Program-made: the position numbers and the translations under genes
In this document: positions 33,000 to 44,848 of the stretch, piece by piece
Layout: each line of letters starts with the position of its first letter
Position numbering within the stretch: position 1 is the stretch's first letter
From: Alicyclobacillus sp.
GTDB lineage: Bacteria; Bacillota; Bacilli; Alicyclobacillales; Alicyclobacillaceae
Direction of reading: 5' to 3'
Length of the DNA: 64,000 nt
Assembly (NCBI RefSeq): GCF_023511815.1
Contig: NZ_JAIMAV010000003.1
Span: 1 to 64,000, forward strand
The notes under the pieces: model-generated
The model's input: the letters and a program-made list of their open reading frames with translations, nothing else
Databases searched by the model: none
What the model was told of the DNA's origin: nothing

Positions 33000-33629
33000 T
33001 CACCGATCAGCTTGCCCCGGTTTTCCAGTTGTATTCCACAGCGCCTGAATCCGATCCGCCAGGGCGGACTCCAGGGCGCCAAAGAGGCGATTGCCCTCCC
33101 TGGCCATGGCCGTCAACATCTCTTCGGGAAGGCCGAGGCGCCTGCGTTCCGGCGAGCCTTCGTACGCCGGACAGGCGTGCGAAAGGTATGCCCACGCCTC
33201 CGCCCGGCGGGAGGGATCGACCCGCCGCTGCAACCAGCGATGCCAATCGAAGAGCACCCACGGCACGCCGTCGGCATCCGGGATCGTCAACGCGTCCTTC
33301 ACCAGCAGCCGATCCGTGACGAGGACTCCGAAGCGGCTCGGGTACGGAAACGAACGGCGGACCTCCGCCAACCATATGGGATCGGACGGCCTGCACCACC
33401 AGGTTGGGCCGAGCGGCCACATCGCCACGCGCCCCCGAAACCGCTGTGCCACGCGCTCTGTGAGATGGTCACCAATCCACAGCGCGGCCAGATGGGCGAC
33501 GGCGGGATCGAGCGGATGCGGACTCGCCGCATGGGCCAACACGGTGTCGTATTGGGACTGAATCGACGTGAACTGATTGGGCGTAAGGTGTTCGAATCGC
33601 ACGCAGATCCCCGCCTTCCACCTGCTCAA
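33000..33629 (-). CDS. YpiF-like protein (DUF2487-type)
   Basis: Positional match to ypiF between ypiB and qcrA; WKAGICVRFEHLTPNQFTSIQSQYDTVLAHAA. Confidence 0.55.
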   Translation of the reverse strand: MSRWKAGICVRFEHLTPNQFTSIQSQYDTVLAHAASPHPLDPAVAHLAALWIGDHLTERVAQRFRGRVAMWPLGPTWWCRPSDPIWLAEVRRSFPYPSRFGVLVTDRLLVKDALTIPDADGVPWVLFDWHRWLQRRVDPSRRAEAWAYLSHACPAYEGSPERRRLGLPEEMLTAMAREGNRLFGALESALADRIQALWNTTGKPGQADR

Positions 33630-33765
33630 CGTAGCACACCGGAAGGGATCCGCACAATCGCGGGCCTGCGGCCTGCGGGTGCCCTCGGGTGGGCGTCGGG
33701 GACGCCAGGTTTCAAACGCGCATTTTCCGGCGGATCATGGGGAAAAGAAACGGAGAGAAGACAGA

Positions 33766-33786
33766 CGGGAGCGACAAGCGCTCCCG
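33766..33786 (-). terminator. Intrinsic terminator after ypiB-like gene
   Basis: CGGGAGCG-CTTGT-CGCTCCCG stem followed by TCTGTCTTCTCTCC on the minus strand. Confidence 0.6.
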
Positions 33787-33814
33787 CCCCACAGCGGTTC
33801 GGTCGAGGACCGTG

Positions 33815-34384
33815 TCAACCCAAGACCGATGCGGAGGTGTTCGAGTCGAACTCAATCAGCCGCCGGCTGGCTTCCAGGAACGCCTCCCGGTCGCCGCGAT
33901 CCAGGGCGTCGTCCACGGCGCGCATCAGATGTTCACGCTGATAGTTGCGCACCGCCTGTTCAATCACCCACTCCGCCTGCATGGTGATCAGCTCCCTGAC
34001 CGCGGGTTCCAGTTCGGCGGGCGCGATCTCCTCCAGCACGGCGGAATACGCGGCGCTGGTGGCCCGGTCTTTGAAATAGAGGTTGACGTACACGTCTTCA
34101 TCCGGGTGTTGGTACAGGTCGAGGAATGCCTGTTCCACATCCGTCGAGACCGGTTTGTTACGCCGGTAGTAGCGGAAGGGGGCGGCCTGTACGCAGGTCG
34201 TGGACACCACGATGACCCGGGGCAGTTGCCGGAAGCTGTCGACGAAGTGCACCCTGCGCAGGACGCTTTCACGGGTCATCATGTAGCGGATCAACATCTC
34301 CGCTTCCCGACTTTGAAGCTGGTAATTCGACAAAAACCAACGCAGAAAGTGTTTTTTTTCGGCGACCGTTACGGTGTTGCCCAT
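33815..34384 (-). CDS. YpiB/ReoY family (UPF0302)
   Basis: KKHFLRWFLSNYQLQSREAEMLIRYMMTRESVLRRVHFVDSFRQLPRVIVVSTTC. Confidence 0.85.
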   Translation of the reverse strand: MGNTVTVAEKKHFLRWFLSNYQLQSREAEMLIRYMMTRESVLRRVHFVDSFRQLPRVIVVSTTCVQAAPFRYYRRNKPVSTDVEQAFLDLYQHPDEDVYVNLYFKDRATSAAYSAVLEEIAPAELEPAVRELITMQAEWVIEQAVRNYQREHLMRAVDDALDRGDREAFLEASRRLIEFDSNTSASVLG

Positions 34385-34586
34385 TGCCGTCTCCTCCCTG
34401 ATTGGTTGTAGCCGAATATCCGGTGGTCCAGCACGTCCACAACCTCACCCCTGCCACGATGGTGCCGTGTGAATTCTTCGAGTATTTTATTCGACCGGCA
34501 CGCGAATTTTTCCTGCTGCCCGTCCGGGGCTCGGTCTTCCAATTTGTGTCCGACCCTCGTCCGGGCGCGGCGCTGGCCACCGGGGA

Positions 34587-35978
34587 TCAACTGGTCAGAC
34601 TCGTTCCGCCTGCCATCGGTTGATCCTGTGCTCGCCCCCATTCCAGCAGGGTCCGCTCGACGTTCCCCGGAACCGGTGTCTGCGCATGTTGGTTGAGGAA
34701 CGCCAGCCAGGCGGACACCCGCCCTCCGGACGCCAGACCGCGGCGGGCACTCGCTTCGGTCAACCGGTAGATTCGGATGGCCCCCGCCTGCCGCAGGTCG
34801 GTGAACGCCGCCAACTCCGCGGTCACCATCGGTTGATCCCCCGTGACGACGATGTCGAAATTGGGTTGCACGATGAGAATCCGCTGGCGCTCCCGGGTCT
34901 GGTCCGGGGTGGCTGGTAAAGCATCCGGTGTAATTAATTGTTGACCGAGTTTCGTGATTTGAAACCACTCGCTTCCCGCGTCGTCCTGGCCGATGCGGAT
35001 GAGACCCAGATGCATCAGCATTTTGAGGATGCGCACACGCCAGACCTGCGCGCGGTCGTCGTAGTAGTAGGGGGTGACCAGGTCTGCCAGCGCCGCGAGC
35101 GTCTGGTCGCACTGGAGCCAATCCATGGCCGCGTGGCCGATGAGATGGACGACCTGTGGCAGGCGCGCGATGGGCCGACGGTACAGGTTGATGTAAAACC
35201 GCATCAGAGAACGCGCCCGCTCGAGTTCGGTGAGTCCGTACCAGTCCTCCAGGTCCTCGGCGGCATGCAGGTATCCGTCCTCCCCCTCGATGACGAGCTT
35301 CGCGCTGTATGCGTAGTCGTAGAGCAACGCCAACCGGTCCGGGTAATCGTGAAACCGGCGCCCGTATCCGAACCGCCACCCGCCCTGCAGGGGTTCCTCG
35401 CGAATCTCCAACAGCTCGAGCACCTGTGTGAGATTGCGCTTGTACATGCTGCCGCCCGTCGTCAGGGGCACCGTGTGATGGCGCACGTATTCCAGAAAGA
35501 CGTCAAGGTCGCGGACGAGGGCGAATCCCTCGTCCTGGTACAGGAGCGGTCCCTCCCGGTCCGTGGCCAGGTTCTGCAGGAAGCGAGCCACCAGGTGGCG
35601 TCGCATGGCCGCGTGAATCTCCTCGGGGATGTAGTAGAACAACCGTCCGTGGTACCGGGTGCTCGGAAACAGCCACCCTTCTTCCATCGCGGCCTGGATG
35701 ACGGATTCACCGCCGCACGACTGGAAGATGCCGCGCAGTTCCTCCGCGGAGAAGCGGTTGCGCGTCTCCAGACACAGCCGGATCATCGCCTCATCCCGGC
35801 CCGCCTGCCAACGGGCGATGGCGGGATCGAGAAAACTGGCACTTCGAAAGGTGTACAGCAACTCCTGCAGCAGGGACAGTTTGGAGTGTTTGGAGCAGGA
35901 AAGCCCATAGTGGTCCGTGATCTTGCGCAGGGTGCTGATGTCAGCGGTGCTCAGACATTCCGACAGGTTCATCGTCAT
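34587..35978 (-). CDS. Helicase-associated (XPB/Ssl2 N-terminal-like) domain protein
   Basis: Helicase-partner type protein, 3' of and overlapping the XPB helicase by 38 nt; QRILIVQPNFDIVVTGDQPMVTAELAAFTDLR motif. Confidence 0.7.
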   Translation of the reverse strand: MTMNLSECLSTADISTLRKITDHYGLSCSKHSKLSLLQELLYTFRSASFLDPAIARWQAGRDEAMIRLCLETRNRFSAEELRGIFQSCGGESVIQAAMEEGWLFPSTRYHGRLFYYIPEEIHAAMRRHLVARFLQNLATDREGPLLYQDEGFALVRDLDVFLEYVRHHTVPLTTGGSMYKRNLTQVLELLEIREEPLQGGWRFGYGRRFHDYPDRLALLYDYAYSAKLVIEGEDGYLHAAEDLEDWYGLTELERARSLMRFYINLYRRPIARLPQVVHLIGHAAMDWLQCDQTLAALADLVTPYYYDDRAQVWRVRILKMLMHLGLIRIGQDDAGSEWFQITKLGQQLITPDALPATPDQTRERQRILIVQPNFDIVVTGDQPMVTAELAAFTDLRQAGAIRIYRLTEASARRGLASGGRVSAWLAFLNQHAQTPVPGNVERTLLEWGRAQDQPMAGGTSLTS

Positions 35979-37617
35979 CCATTCCTTTCGGCAAGTACTC
36001 GTCGCTGTCATACACCTCGTACGAGTATCCCTGTTCCACCAGGTACAGCTGGCGGTGTTTCGCGGTCTGCGCCTCGACGGTGCCCCGGCTGACCAGTGTG
36101 TAGAACACCCCCTCCTGCGTCTGCGGGCGCAGCAACCGGCCCAACCGTTGCGCCTCCTCCTGGCGGGACCCAAACAGGCCCGACACCTGAATCGCCACGG
36201 AGGCCGACGGCAGATCCACGGCCATGTTGGCGACCCGCGAGAGCGCCAGGCAGCGGACACGGCCGCAGCGAAAACCTTCGAACCACTGCTCGCGCTCCGC
36301 CTGAGGGGTCGATCCGGTGATGAGCGGGCACCCGACGGCCGCCGCGATCTCGCTGAGGGGATCCAGATAGTGGCCGAGGATGAGCGCCGATTCCCCGCGG
36401 TGCCACTGCAACAGCGCCTCGACGACCCGCCTTTTCTCGGGGTTTGCGGCCGCGATCCGGTGCTTTTCGCGCACCCCCGCCGCCGCGTAACGGGCCGCAA
36501 CCGCGGCGGGCAACGGGACGTGCAGTTCGACGCAGCGGACCGAGGCCAGGTATCCCGCCTGTTCGAGCTGTTTCCACGGGACCTCGTATCGTTTCGGCCC
36601 AATCAGGCTGAACACGTCGGTCTCCGCACCGTCCTCCCGCACCAGGGTCGCGGTCAGGCCGAGCCGGCGCGCACCCTGCAGGTCGGCCGCCAACCGGAAC
36701 AGCGGGGCGGGCAAGACGTGCACTTCGTCATACACCACGATGCCCCACGGGTGGCGCGTCAAGGTCTCCAGATGGCGCCGTCTGCCCTGTTTGTCCCGGG
36801 CGGCCACCCGTTGGTAGGTGGTGATGGTGATGGGGGCAATCCGCCGATCATCGCCGTACAACGCCACCGCATCCCGAGAGAGGGTCGTCCGCGACAGAAG
36901 TTCCCGCTCCCACTGCCGGGCGGCCGTCTCGCTCGGTGTCAGCACCAACGCGTGCAGGCCGAGCGCCTGAAGGATGGCGATGCCCACCAAGGTCTTGCCC
37001 GCCCCGCAGGGCAGCACAATCACCCCGCTGGGGTCGTGATCGTCCTGCAGGAATCGCCGGACGGCCTCCACCTGGTAGTCCCGCAATCGCGTGTCCGGCC
37101 GCAGATCAAAGGACAGCGTGGACGCCGCCCGGTAGCCCACCAGGTCCGCCACCGGCCAGCCCGAGGCGGCGAGGGTTCGCTTGATGCGCGCTCGGTCGCG
37201 GGCGTTGAACACGATGCCATCCACGCGGGCCTCATGCGCCATCGCCATCAGATCGGGCAGCGCCCGGCAGGCGTCGAGCGCGTCCGCGTCGCCGCGCACC
37301 ACGATGCGGCCGCGCGCCCCCTGGTGCATGGTGAGCCGGCCCCACTTCGCCATCTCGTCGGCGATCATCCGCTGCAGCGCATACGGCAACGGGTGCGCGG
37401 CGTGGTCTCGCAGAAAGGTGAGAATTTCGCGCGCCGTCAGCCCGAGGGAGGCCGCCTGCCACAACGAGAGTGGCCGGATGCGGTAGATGTGCATCGGTTC
37501 CATGCGCTGCACCATTTCCGCAAATCCCAGCAGCAGTGGACGCACCGCCTCGTAGCGCGGGTGATCCGATTGCACCAAGAGGGTTCCGTCATTCTGCACA
37601 TACAAAAGCGCGCGCAC
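35941..37617 (-). CDS. XPB-like superfamily II DNA helicase
   Basis: LRDYQVEAVRRFL, VLPCGAGKTLVGIAIL, VVYDEVHVLPAPLF, LGLTATLVREDG, EAQRLGRLLRPQ; GTG start at 37617 preceded by GGGGGGATTCGT. Confidence 0.9.
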   Translation of the reverse strand: MRALLYVQNDGTLLVQSDHPRYEAVRPLLLGFAEMVQRMEPMHIYRIRPLSLWQAASLGLTAREILTFLRDHAAHPLPYALQRMIADEMAKWGRLTMHQGARGRIVVRGDADALDACRALPDLMAMAHEARVDGIVFNARDRARIKRTLAASGWPVADLVGYRAASTLSFDLRPDTRLRDYQVEAVRRFLQDDHDPSGVIVLPCGAGKTLVGIAILQALGLHALVLTPSETAARQWERELLSRTTLSRDAVALYGDDRRIAPITITTYQRVAARDKQGRRRHLETLTRHPWGIVVYDEVHVLPAPLFRLAADLQGARRLGLTATLVREDGAETDVFSLIGPKRYEVPWKQLEQAGYLASVRCVELHVPLPAAVAARYAAAGVREKHRIAAANPEKRRVVEALLQWHRGESALILGHYLDPLSEIAAAVGCPLITGSTPQAEREQWFEGFRCGRVRCLALSRVANMAVDLPSASVAIQVSGLFGSRQEEAQRLGRLLRPQTQEGVFYTLVSRGTVEAQTAKHRQLYLVEQGYSYEVYDSDEYLPKGMDDDEPVGMSEHR

Positions 37618-37748
37618 ACGAATCCCCCCGTTCCGCACCGGACCTTCGGTACGGCGCATCCTTGTCATTTCCAGTATGAGTTTGTCCGGGTTGGGGTATA
37701 CCGTTCGAATGGGAATTCCAGGGGCTTTCCGCGCGGCTCGGAATGTGG

Positions 37749-37832
37749 AGAGAAAAAAAGGGGGAATCTGCACCGGGCAGATTCCCAAAAGCGTTGCTAG
37801 GAGTGGAGAGAAATCAGACACAACACCCTTCG
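37749..37832 (-). ncRNA. Candidate small RNA (or terminated leader) upstream of the XPB helicase
   Basis: Promoter TTGACA-N17-TATGCT at 37839-37867 followed within about 84 nt by an intrinsic terminator at 37753-37786. Confidence 0.5.
37753..37786 (-). terminator. Strong intrinsic terminator
   Basis: GGGAATCTGC-CCGGT-GCAGATTCCC 10-bp perfect stem, then CC and 7 U residues on the minus strand. Confidence 0.85.
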
Positions 37833-37838
37833 ATTCAC

Positions 37839-37867
37839 AGCATATCGCACAATGGAAGCGCTGTCAA
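37839..37867 (-). promoter_or_regulatory. Sigma-A promoter for the candidate sRNA/leader
   Basis: Perfect TTGACA -35, 17-nt spacer, TATGCT -10. Confidence 0.75.
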
Positions 37868-37901
37868 GACGCAATTTTCTGATGTAACGGGGCGTTTGGC
37901 C

Positions 37902-37930
37902 CCGCCGCCCGGATCCACACCGGACGGCGG
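37902..37930 (-). terminator. Stem-loop after aroA
   Basis: CCGCCGTCCGG TGTGGAT CCGGGCGGCGG imperfect stem directly downstream of aroA stop; no clear U-tract. Confidence 0.45.
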
Positions 37931-37944
37931 AAAGCCCCGTGACG

Positions 37945-39288
37945 TCACAACGCGGGCGCAGGTTGCTCTCGCAGCTCCGCCCCGAGCTTGGCGAGGGTCT
38001 GTGCGAACGTCGGGTATGAGATCTGAACGCAGTCCCAATCCCGGATGCGGACCCCCATCGTCGACGCGAGACCCGCGACGGCGAGGCTCATGGCGATGCG
38101 GTGGTCGCCCCGGCTGTCCGCCGTGCCGCCGCGAAGGGCGCCTCGACCATGCACGGTGAACCCGTCCTCCGCCTCGTCCACCTCGCAACCGATGTCCCGC
38201 AGCCCCTGCGCGATGGCCGCAATCCGGTCCGTCTCCTTCACCCGCAACTCCGCCGCGCCATGGACGCGCGTCTTCCCCTCGGCAAAGGCGGCCAGCACCG
38301 CCAGCACCGGCAGTTCGTCGATGAGGGACGGCACCTCGGCCGGTTCAATCTCGACGCCCACCAGCGGCCCGTGCGTCACCGTGATGTCGCCGACCAGCTC
38401 TCCCGACACCCTGCGCAGACGGTCCAGCTGCACCCGTGCGCCCATGCGGTTCAGGACGCGCAGCATCCCGGTGCGGGTGGCGTTCAGGCCCACGTCTGTC
38501 ACCGTGACCTCGGATCCCGGCACCAGGGCCGCCGCCGCGATGAGAAATGCCGCCGACGACAGGTCCCCGGGGACGTGGACGGTCGCGCCGCGGAGCACCT
38601 GGCCGGATTCCACCGCGATGCGCGTGCCGGTCCCAAACGCTTCCCGGTGCACCTGGACGCCGAAGGCCGACAGGAGATTTTCCGTATGATCCCGCGTCGC
38701 CTCCGGCTCCGTGACGACGGTCACCCCGTCCTGGGCCAGAAGGCCCGCGACCAGGATGGCGGATTTCACCTGAGCGCTCGCGACGGGCAGTGTGTATTCG
38801 ATCCCGGTGAGCGGCCCGCCCGTCACCGCCAGCGGCGCGAATCGGCCCGACCGCGCCTGGATGCGGGCGCCCATGCGGGACAGCGGATCGATCACGCGCC
38901 CCATCGGCCGCCGGCGCAAAGACCCGTCTCCCGTCAGCACCGCGAACGGGGACCGCGCGGCGATGGCGCCGAGAAAGACGCGCATCGTCGTGCCGGAGTT
39001 GCCGCAGTCCAAGACGTCCTCCGGCTCCCTGAGCCGGCCGCCGGTGCCGGTGATGACCAGATGCCCGTCCTCTTCTTCGGTCACCGTCGCGCCGAGCAGG
39101 CGCGCGACCCGGATGGACGAGCGGCAGTCGCCGGCGTCCAGCCAGTCGTACACCTGCGTCGTTCCCTCGGCGAGAAGCCCGAACAGGATGGCCCGGTGTG
39201 TGATGGATTTGTCCCCTGGCACGCGGACGGCGCCCCGCAACGCGCTCCCCGGGGGTACGAACATTTCATGGACAGATCCGGTGGTCAT
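37945..39288 (-). CDS. aroA: 3-phosphoshikimate 1-carboxyvinyltransferase (EPSP synthase)
   Basis: LRGAVRVPGDKSITHRAILFGLLAEGTT, LDCGNSGTTMRV, RVKETDRIAAI. Confidence 0.96.
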   Translation of the reverse strand: MTTGSVHEMFVPPGSALRGAVRVPGDKSITHRAILFGLLAEGTTQVYDWLDAGDCRSSIRVARLLGATVTEEEDGHLVITGTGGRLREPEDVLDCGNSGTTMRVFLGAIAARSPFAVLTGDGSLRRRPMGRVIDPLSRMGARIQARSGRFAPLAVTGGPLTGIEYTLPVASAQVKSAILVAGLLAQDGVTVVTEPEATRDHTENLLSAFGVQVHREAFGTGTRIAVESGQVLRGATVHVPGDLSSAAFLIAAAALVPGSEVTVTDVGLNATRTGMLRVLNRMGARVQLDRLRRVSGELVGDITVTHGPLVGVEIEPAEVPSLIDELPVLAVLAAFAEGKTRVHGAAELRVKETDRIAAIAQGLRDIGCEVDEAEDGFTVHGRGALRGGTADSRGDHRIAMSLAVAGLASTMGVRIRDWDCVQISYPTFAQTLAKLGAELREQPAPAL

Positions 39289-40190
39289 CGGTTCACGCTC
39301 TCCTCCCAAGCCAGACGGGCCGACCGCGCCTCGGACAACCGTCTGTGCAAGCCGTCTTCATCCGCCTGCTCCAAGATGTCGGCGAACGCCCCGGCCACCT
39401 GCGCCAGCGTGCGCAGGTACGCCGAGACGTGCCATCGATTGTGCATGAGCGTGGGGACCCAGAAATCCGGGGCCGATGCCGCGAGCCGGGTGACGTCGCG
39501 AAATCCGGGCCCGGCCAACTCCCCCCACGCGTCTGCCCGCGGCCCGGCCGTCTCCCGGTACGCGAGCATGGCGGACAACGACGCCAGATGGATGCCGTGG
39601 CTGACGGAGGCCATCGCCCGGTCGTGCTCCTCCGCGCCGGACAGGCGAACGCACCGGGCGCCCGTCCGCTCCAGCCACGGGATGACCGAGGAGGACGCCG
39701 GCCAGCCGTCGAGCACAATCCAGGTCCGGCCGTCGAACAGATCCGCCCTGGCGTGCGCGGGGCCGGACGCGGCCGTGCCCGCCATCGGGTGCGTCGGGGC
39801 GAACACCTCCCCGAGGCCCGCCCGGCGGGCCGCCTCGACAATCGGCCCCTTGACGCTGCAGACGTCCGTCACCCGTTGGGCCAGAGGCGCCACGGCGGAA
39901 AGCATCGCGCACGCGGCATCCACCGGCACGGCGAGCACGGCGAGGGTGTACCGCCCGGACGGGGGGAGGGCTTCCCCCGACGGGTGCGTCTCCGGGGATG
40001 GGAGATGGGCAAACACCTCGGTGAACGCCCCCGTCTCCCGCGCCTGGCGCCTGTGTTGCGGCGACGCCTCCACCCCGTGCACCACCAGGCCGGGGACAGC
40101 GCGCCGCAGGGCCAGCGCGAAGGACGTGCCGATGAGGCCGCAGCCGACCACAAGGATGGATTCCGGTGATGGATGCGCCACGCCGCTCAC
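39285..40190 (-). CDS. tyrA: Prephenate dehydrogenase
   Basis: [51 protein letters not shown]-type motif; ATGA overlap with aroA. Confidence 0.92.
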   Translation of the reverse strand: MSGVAHPSPESILVVGCGLIGTSFALALRRAVPGLVVHGVEASPQHRRQARETGAFTEVFAHLPSPETHPSGEALPPSGRYTLAVLAVPVDAACAMLSAVAPLAQRVTDVCSVKGPIVEAARRAGLGEVFAPTHPMAGTAASGPAHARADLFDGRTWIVLDGWPASSSVIPWLERTGARCVRLSGAEEHDRAMASVSHGIHLASLSAMLAYRETAGPRADAWGELAGPGFRDVTRLAASAPDFWVPTLMHNRWHVSAYLRTLAQVAGAFADILEQADEDGLHRRLSEARSARLAWEESVNR

Positions 40191-41224
40191 CGGCCCGGAA
40201 CGTACACGGGGGCTTCGACGCCGTGCACCGCCTCCGCGACGCGCGTGACCTCCTGCACCATGTGATCGAAATCGTCGAGCGTCAGCGACTGTTCGCCGTC
40301 CGAGAGCGCCTCGTGCGGCCGCGGATGCACCTCGACGATGAGGCCGTGCGCGCCGGCCGCGATGCCCGCCCGCGCCATCGCCAGCACGTAGCGGGAATGG
40401 CCGACACCGTGGCTGGGATCGACAATCACCGGCAGGTGGGAGTAGTACTGGACGACCGGCACCGCATTGAGATCCAGGGTGTTGCGGGTGTACTTTTCAA
40501 AGGTCCGGATGCCGCGCTCGCACAGGATCACGTTCCGGTTGCCCTCCGACAGGATGTACTCGGCGGACATCAGCCACTCCTCAATGGTCGCCGACAGCCC
40601 GCGCTTGAGCAACACCGGCTTGTCGGTGCGGCCGACCGCCTTCAGGAGGGGGAAGTTCTGCATATTGCGCGCGCCGATCTGCAGGACGTCGACGTACTCG
40701 AGCATCAGGGGCAGGTTCTCGATGTCCATGACCTCGCTGACCACCGGCAGCCCGGTCTCCTCCCGCGCCTCCGCCAGCAGTTTCAGCCCTTCCTCGCCGA
40801 GGCCCTGGAAGGAGTACGGAGAGGACCGCGGTTTGAAGGCGCCGCCGCGCAGCATGTGTGCCCCGGAACGTTTGACCGCATGGGCGATCTCGAGGATTTG
40901 CTCACGCGATTCGACCGAGCACGGGCCCGCGATGATCACCGGGTCCGCCCCGCCGACGACCACGTCTCCGACCTGGACCAGGGTGTCCTGCGGGTGGAAT
41001 GCGCGGCTGGCGAGTTTGAACGGATTGCTCACCTTGACCACCTTCTCCACGCCGGCCATCGACTCAATCGGCATTCCGAGCACGCGCTCCTTCGGACCGA
41101 TGATGCCGATGATGGTCTTCTCGGCGCCCTGCGACAGATGGGTCTCCAGGCCCTTGCCCTGCAACAGTTGGACGACGGCTTGAATCTCCTCCTGGCGCGC
41201 CCCTTCCTTCATCACCACAATCAT
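40187..41224 (-). CDS. aroF: 3-deoxy-7-phosphoheptulonate synthase (AroG-beta/AroF type)
   Basis: [22 protein letters not shown]-terminal domain, [45 protein letters not shown]. Confidence 0.95.
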   Translation of the reverse strand: MIVVMKEGARQEEIQAVVQLLQGKGLETHLSQGAEKTIIGIIGPKERVLGMPIESMAGVEKVVKVSNPFKLASRAFHPQDTLVQVGDVVVGGADPVIIAGPCSVESREQILEIAHAVKRSGAHMLRGGAFKPRSSPYSFQGLGEEGLKLLAEAREETGLPVVSEVMDIENLPLMLEYVDVLQIGARNMQNFPLLKAVGRTDKPVLLKRGLSATIEEWLMSAEYILSEGNRNVILCERGIRTFEKYTRNTLDLNAVPVVQYYSHLPVIVDPSHGVGHSRYVLAMARAGIAAGAHGLIVEVHPRPHEALSDGEQSLTLDDFDHMVQEVTRVAEAVHGVEAPVYVPGR

Positions 41225-41240
41225 TTCTCTCCCTCTCCTC

Positions 41241-42060
41241 TCAGTGTGCGATGTGTGTCGCCGCCGCACCGGCTCTGTGCAGGGCTGCAATCAGTGAACC
41301 GGCAAAGCCGGATACGGAAGCCAACAGGTCGCCTTCGTCTCTCTTTTGTTCAACCCAATCGCCGACGCGCCGGACGAGGGCGCTGCCCACAATCACCCCG
41401 TCGGCGAACCGGGCGATCCGCGCGGCCTGCTCCGGGCTGCTGACGCCAAAACCGACCGCGACGGGGACGTCCGTGAACTGGCGTGCCGTGCGCACCAACT
41501 CCTCCAGCCGCTCGGACATGCGGACGCGCTCACCGGTGACGCCGAGCGACGAGACGCAGTACACGAACCCGCGCGCCTGCCGGCAGATGTCCGCGATGCG
41601 CGCTTCGCCGGAGGTCGGTGCGACCAGCGGCACGAGGGCGATGCCGCACGCATCGGCCACGGCGCGGACCGGTTCGCTCTCCTCAAAGGGCAGGTCCGGG
41701 ATGATCACCCCGTCCGCCCCGGCCGCGCGGGCATCCGAGAAGAACCGCTCAATCCCGTACTGGATCACCGGATTGACATAGGTGAAAAGCACCAATCCCG
41801 CGTCTGTCTCCGGCCGCAGCGCCGCCGCCGCCTCAAACACCTGCGGCAGGCGGAATCCCGCCCGGAGGCTGCGCAGCGCGGACGCCTGAATGACGGGACC
41901 GTCCGCGAGTGGGTCAGAATATGGCGCACCGATTTCGACGATGTCGGCACCCGCCCGCAGCACCGCGCGAAACAGCCGGAGGGATTCGTCGAAGGAAGGG
42001 TCCCCGGCGTTGAGGAACGGAATGAACGCCGCCCGGTCCCCGTGTCGTCGAAATGCCCGT

Positions 42061-42074
<14 letters not shown>
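41241..42074 (-). CDS. trpA: Tryptophan synthase alpha chain
   Basis: [49 protein letters not shown]. Confidence 0.96.
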
Positions 42075-43313
<1,239 letters not shown>

Positions 43314-43317
<4 letters not shown>

Positions 43318-44042
43318 GGAATCGCCTCCTCGGACGCCTTCAGCCCGGCCGTGATAGCATCGGACCGAATGGCGCGATCGACTTCATCGAGAAATGCCAG
43401 AATTCGGCGGGGGTCCTTCCGTCCGTCCGTCTCCACCCCCGAGGAGACGTCGACGCCCTTCGGGATGAACCACCGAAACAGCTGCGACACGTTGGCGCTG
43501 GTCAGGCCGCCCGCGACCCAGATCGCGGGCAGTGCGGGGGCCAACGACCGGGCCGTCTCGACGGCCTGTGGCAGCACCCGCCAGTCGTAGGTGCGCCCGT
43601 GACCGCCCGTGACGCCCCCCGTCCCTTTCGGCGGCGCGGCATCGAGCAGGAGCGCGTCCGCCTGGCCGGCGAATGCCGCCAGTCGGCGGGCGAGCGCGTC
43701 CATGCGCTCGTCATCCCGGACGGCCAACGACCGCCACACCCGAAGGCCGCTGGCGCGAAGCGCCGCGCACAGGGCCGGGGTCTCCTCGCCGTGCAGCTGC
43801 GCCACCCGAATGCCGCTCTCCTCCGCCACGCGGAGGATCTCCTCCCGGGAGGCGTTGACGAATACGCCGACCGGCTCCGCGCGCCCGGCGAGATCGTCAA
43901 TCATCCGCCGCGCCAGTTTGGGTGCGACATACCGCCGGCTCTCGGCGACAAACACCCATCCGACGTGGGTGACCCGCGGATGGTCGGTGAACGACAGGTC
44001 GTCCCCGGGCTGCAACCCGCAGATCTTCACCTCGACCGTCAT
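43314..44042 (-). CDS. trpF: Phosphoribosylanthranilate isomerase
   Basis: [62 protein letters not shown]. Confidence 0.95.
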
Positions 44043-44848
44043 GGTGCGCCCGCTCCGCTTGGCAGCGGCACGCGAAAGCTGGTCAACCGTTCGGCGACCT
44101 CGTCCTCGCCGCCCGCGCGCATCAGCGACTCCCCGACCAGAATGCCGCGGGCCCCGTACGCGGCCATCCGGGCCGCGTCCTCCGCGGTGTGGACGCCGCT
44201 CTCCCCGATGACCAACGTCCCCGCCGGGACCTGCGACAGGACGATGCGCGTGGTCTCCAACGAGACCTCGAACGTCCGCAGGTCGCGGTTGTTCACGCCC
44301 AGCACCGACGGCTCGGCCGCCAGCGCGGCATCCAGTTCGTGCACGTCGTGGACCTCAATCAGCGTGTCGAGCCCGAGCGACCGCCCGTAGGCCGCCAGTT
44401 CCCGCAGCCGTTCTTTCGAGAGCGCGGCGCAGATGAGCAGGATGGCGTCCGCTCCCGCGGCGCGGGCCTCATCCACCTGCACCTCGTCGAGGATGAAGTC
44501 CTTGCGCAAAACCGGCAGCCGGACCCGGTCGCGAACCGCCATCAGGTCGGCGATGGAGCCCTGGAAATACACCTCATCCGTCAGCACGGAGATGGCGGCC
44601 GCCCCCGCCCGTTCGTACACCGCGGCGGTGGCAGCGGGGTGGAACACCGGCGCGATCAACCCCTTCGACGGGCTCGCCCGCTTCACTTCCGCAATCACGG
44701 CGAGACCGGGGGCCTCGGCGATGGCCCGGGCGAATCCCCGGCAGGGCGGCATGGCCTGCGCGCGTTCCCGCAGCTCCGCCGCCCGCGGGCGCAACCGCCG
44801 CACCTCTTCTCGTTTGGTCTCCAGGATGCGCTCCAGAAATCCGCTCAC
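44039..44848 (-). CDS. trpC: Indole-3-glycerol phosphate synthase
   Basis: ILETKREEVRRLRP, VIAEVKRASPSKGLI, VLRKDFILDEVQVDEARAAGADAILLI, LGVNNRDLRTFEVSLETT. Confidence 0.96.
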   Translation of the reverse strand: MSGFLERILETKREEVRRLRPRAAELRERAQAMPPCRGFARAIAEAPGLAVIAEVKRASPSKGLIAPVFHPAATAAVYERAGAAAISVLTDEVYFQGSIADLMAVRDRVRLPVLRKDFILDEVQVDEARAAGADAILLICAALSKERLRELAAYGRSLGLDTLIEVHDVHELDAALAAEPSVLGVNNRDLRTFEVSLETTRIVLSQVPAGTLVIGESGVHTAEDAARMAAYGARGILVGESLMRAGGEDEVAERLTSFRVPLPSGAGAP

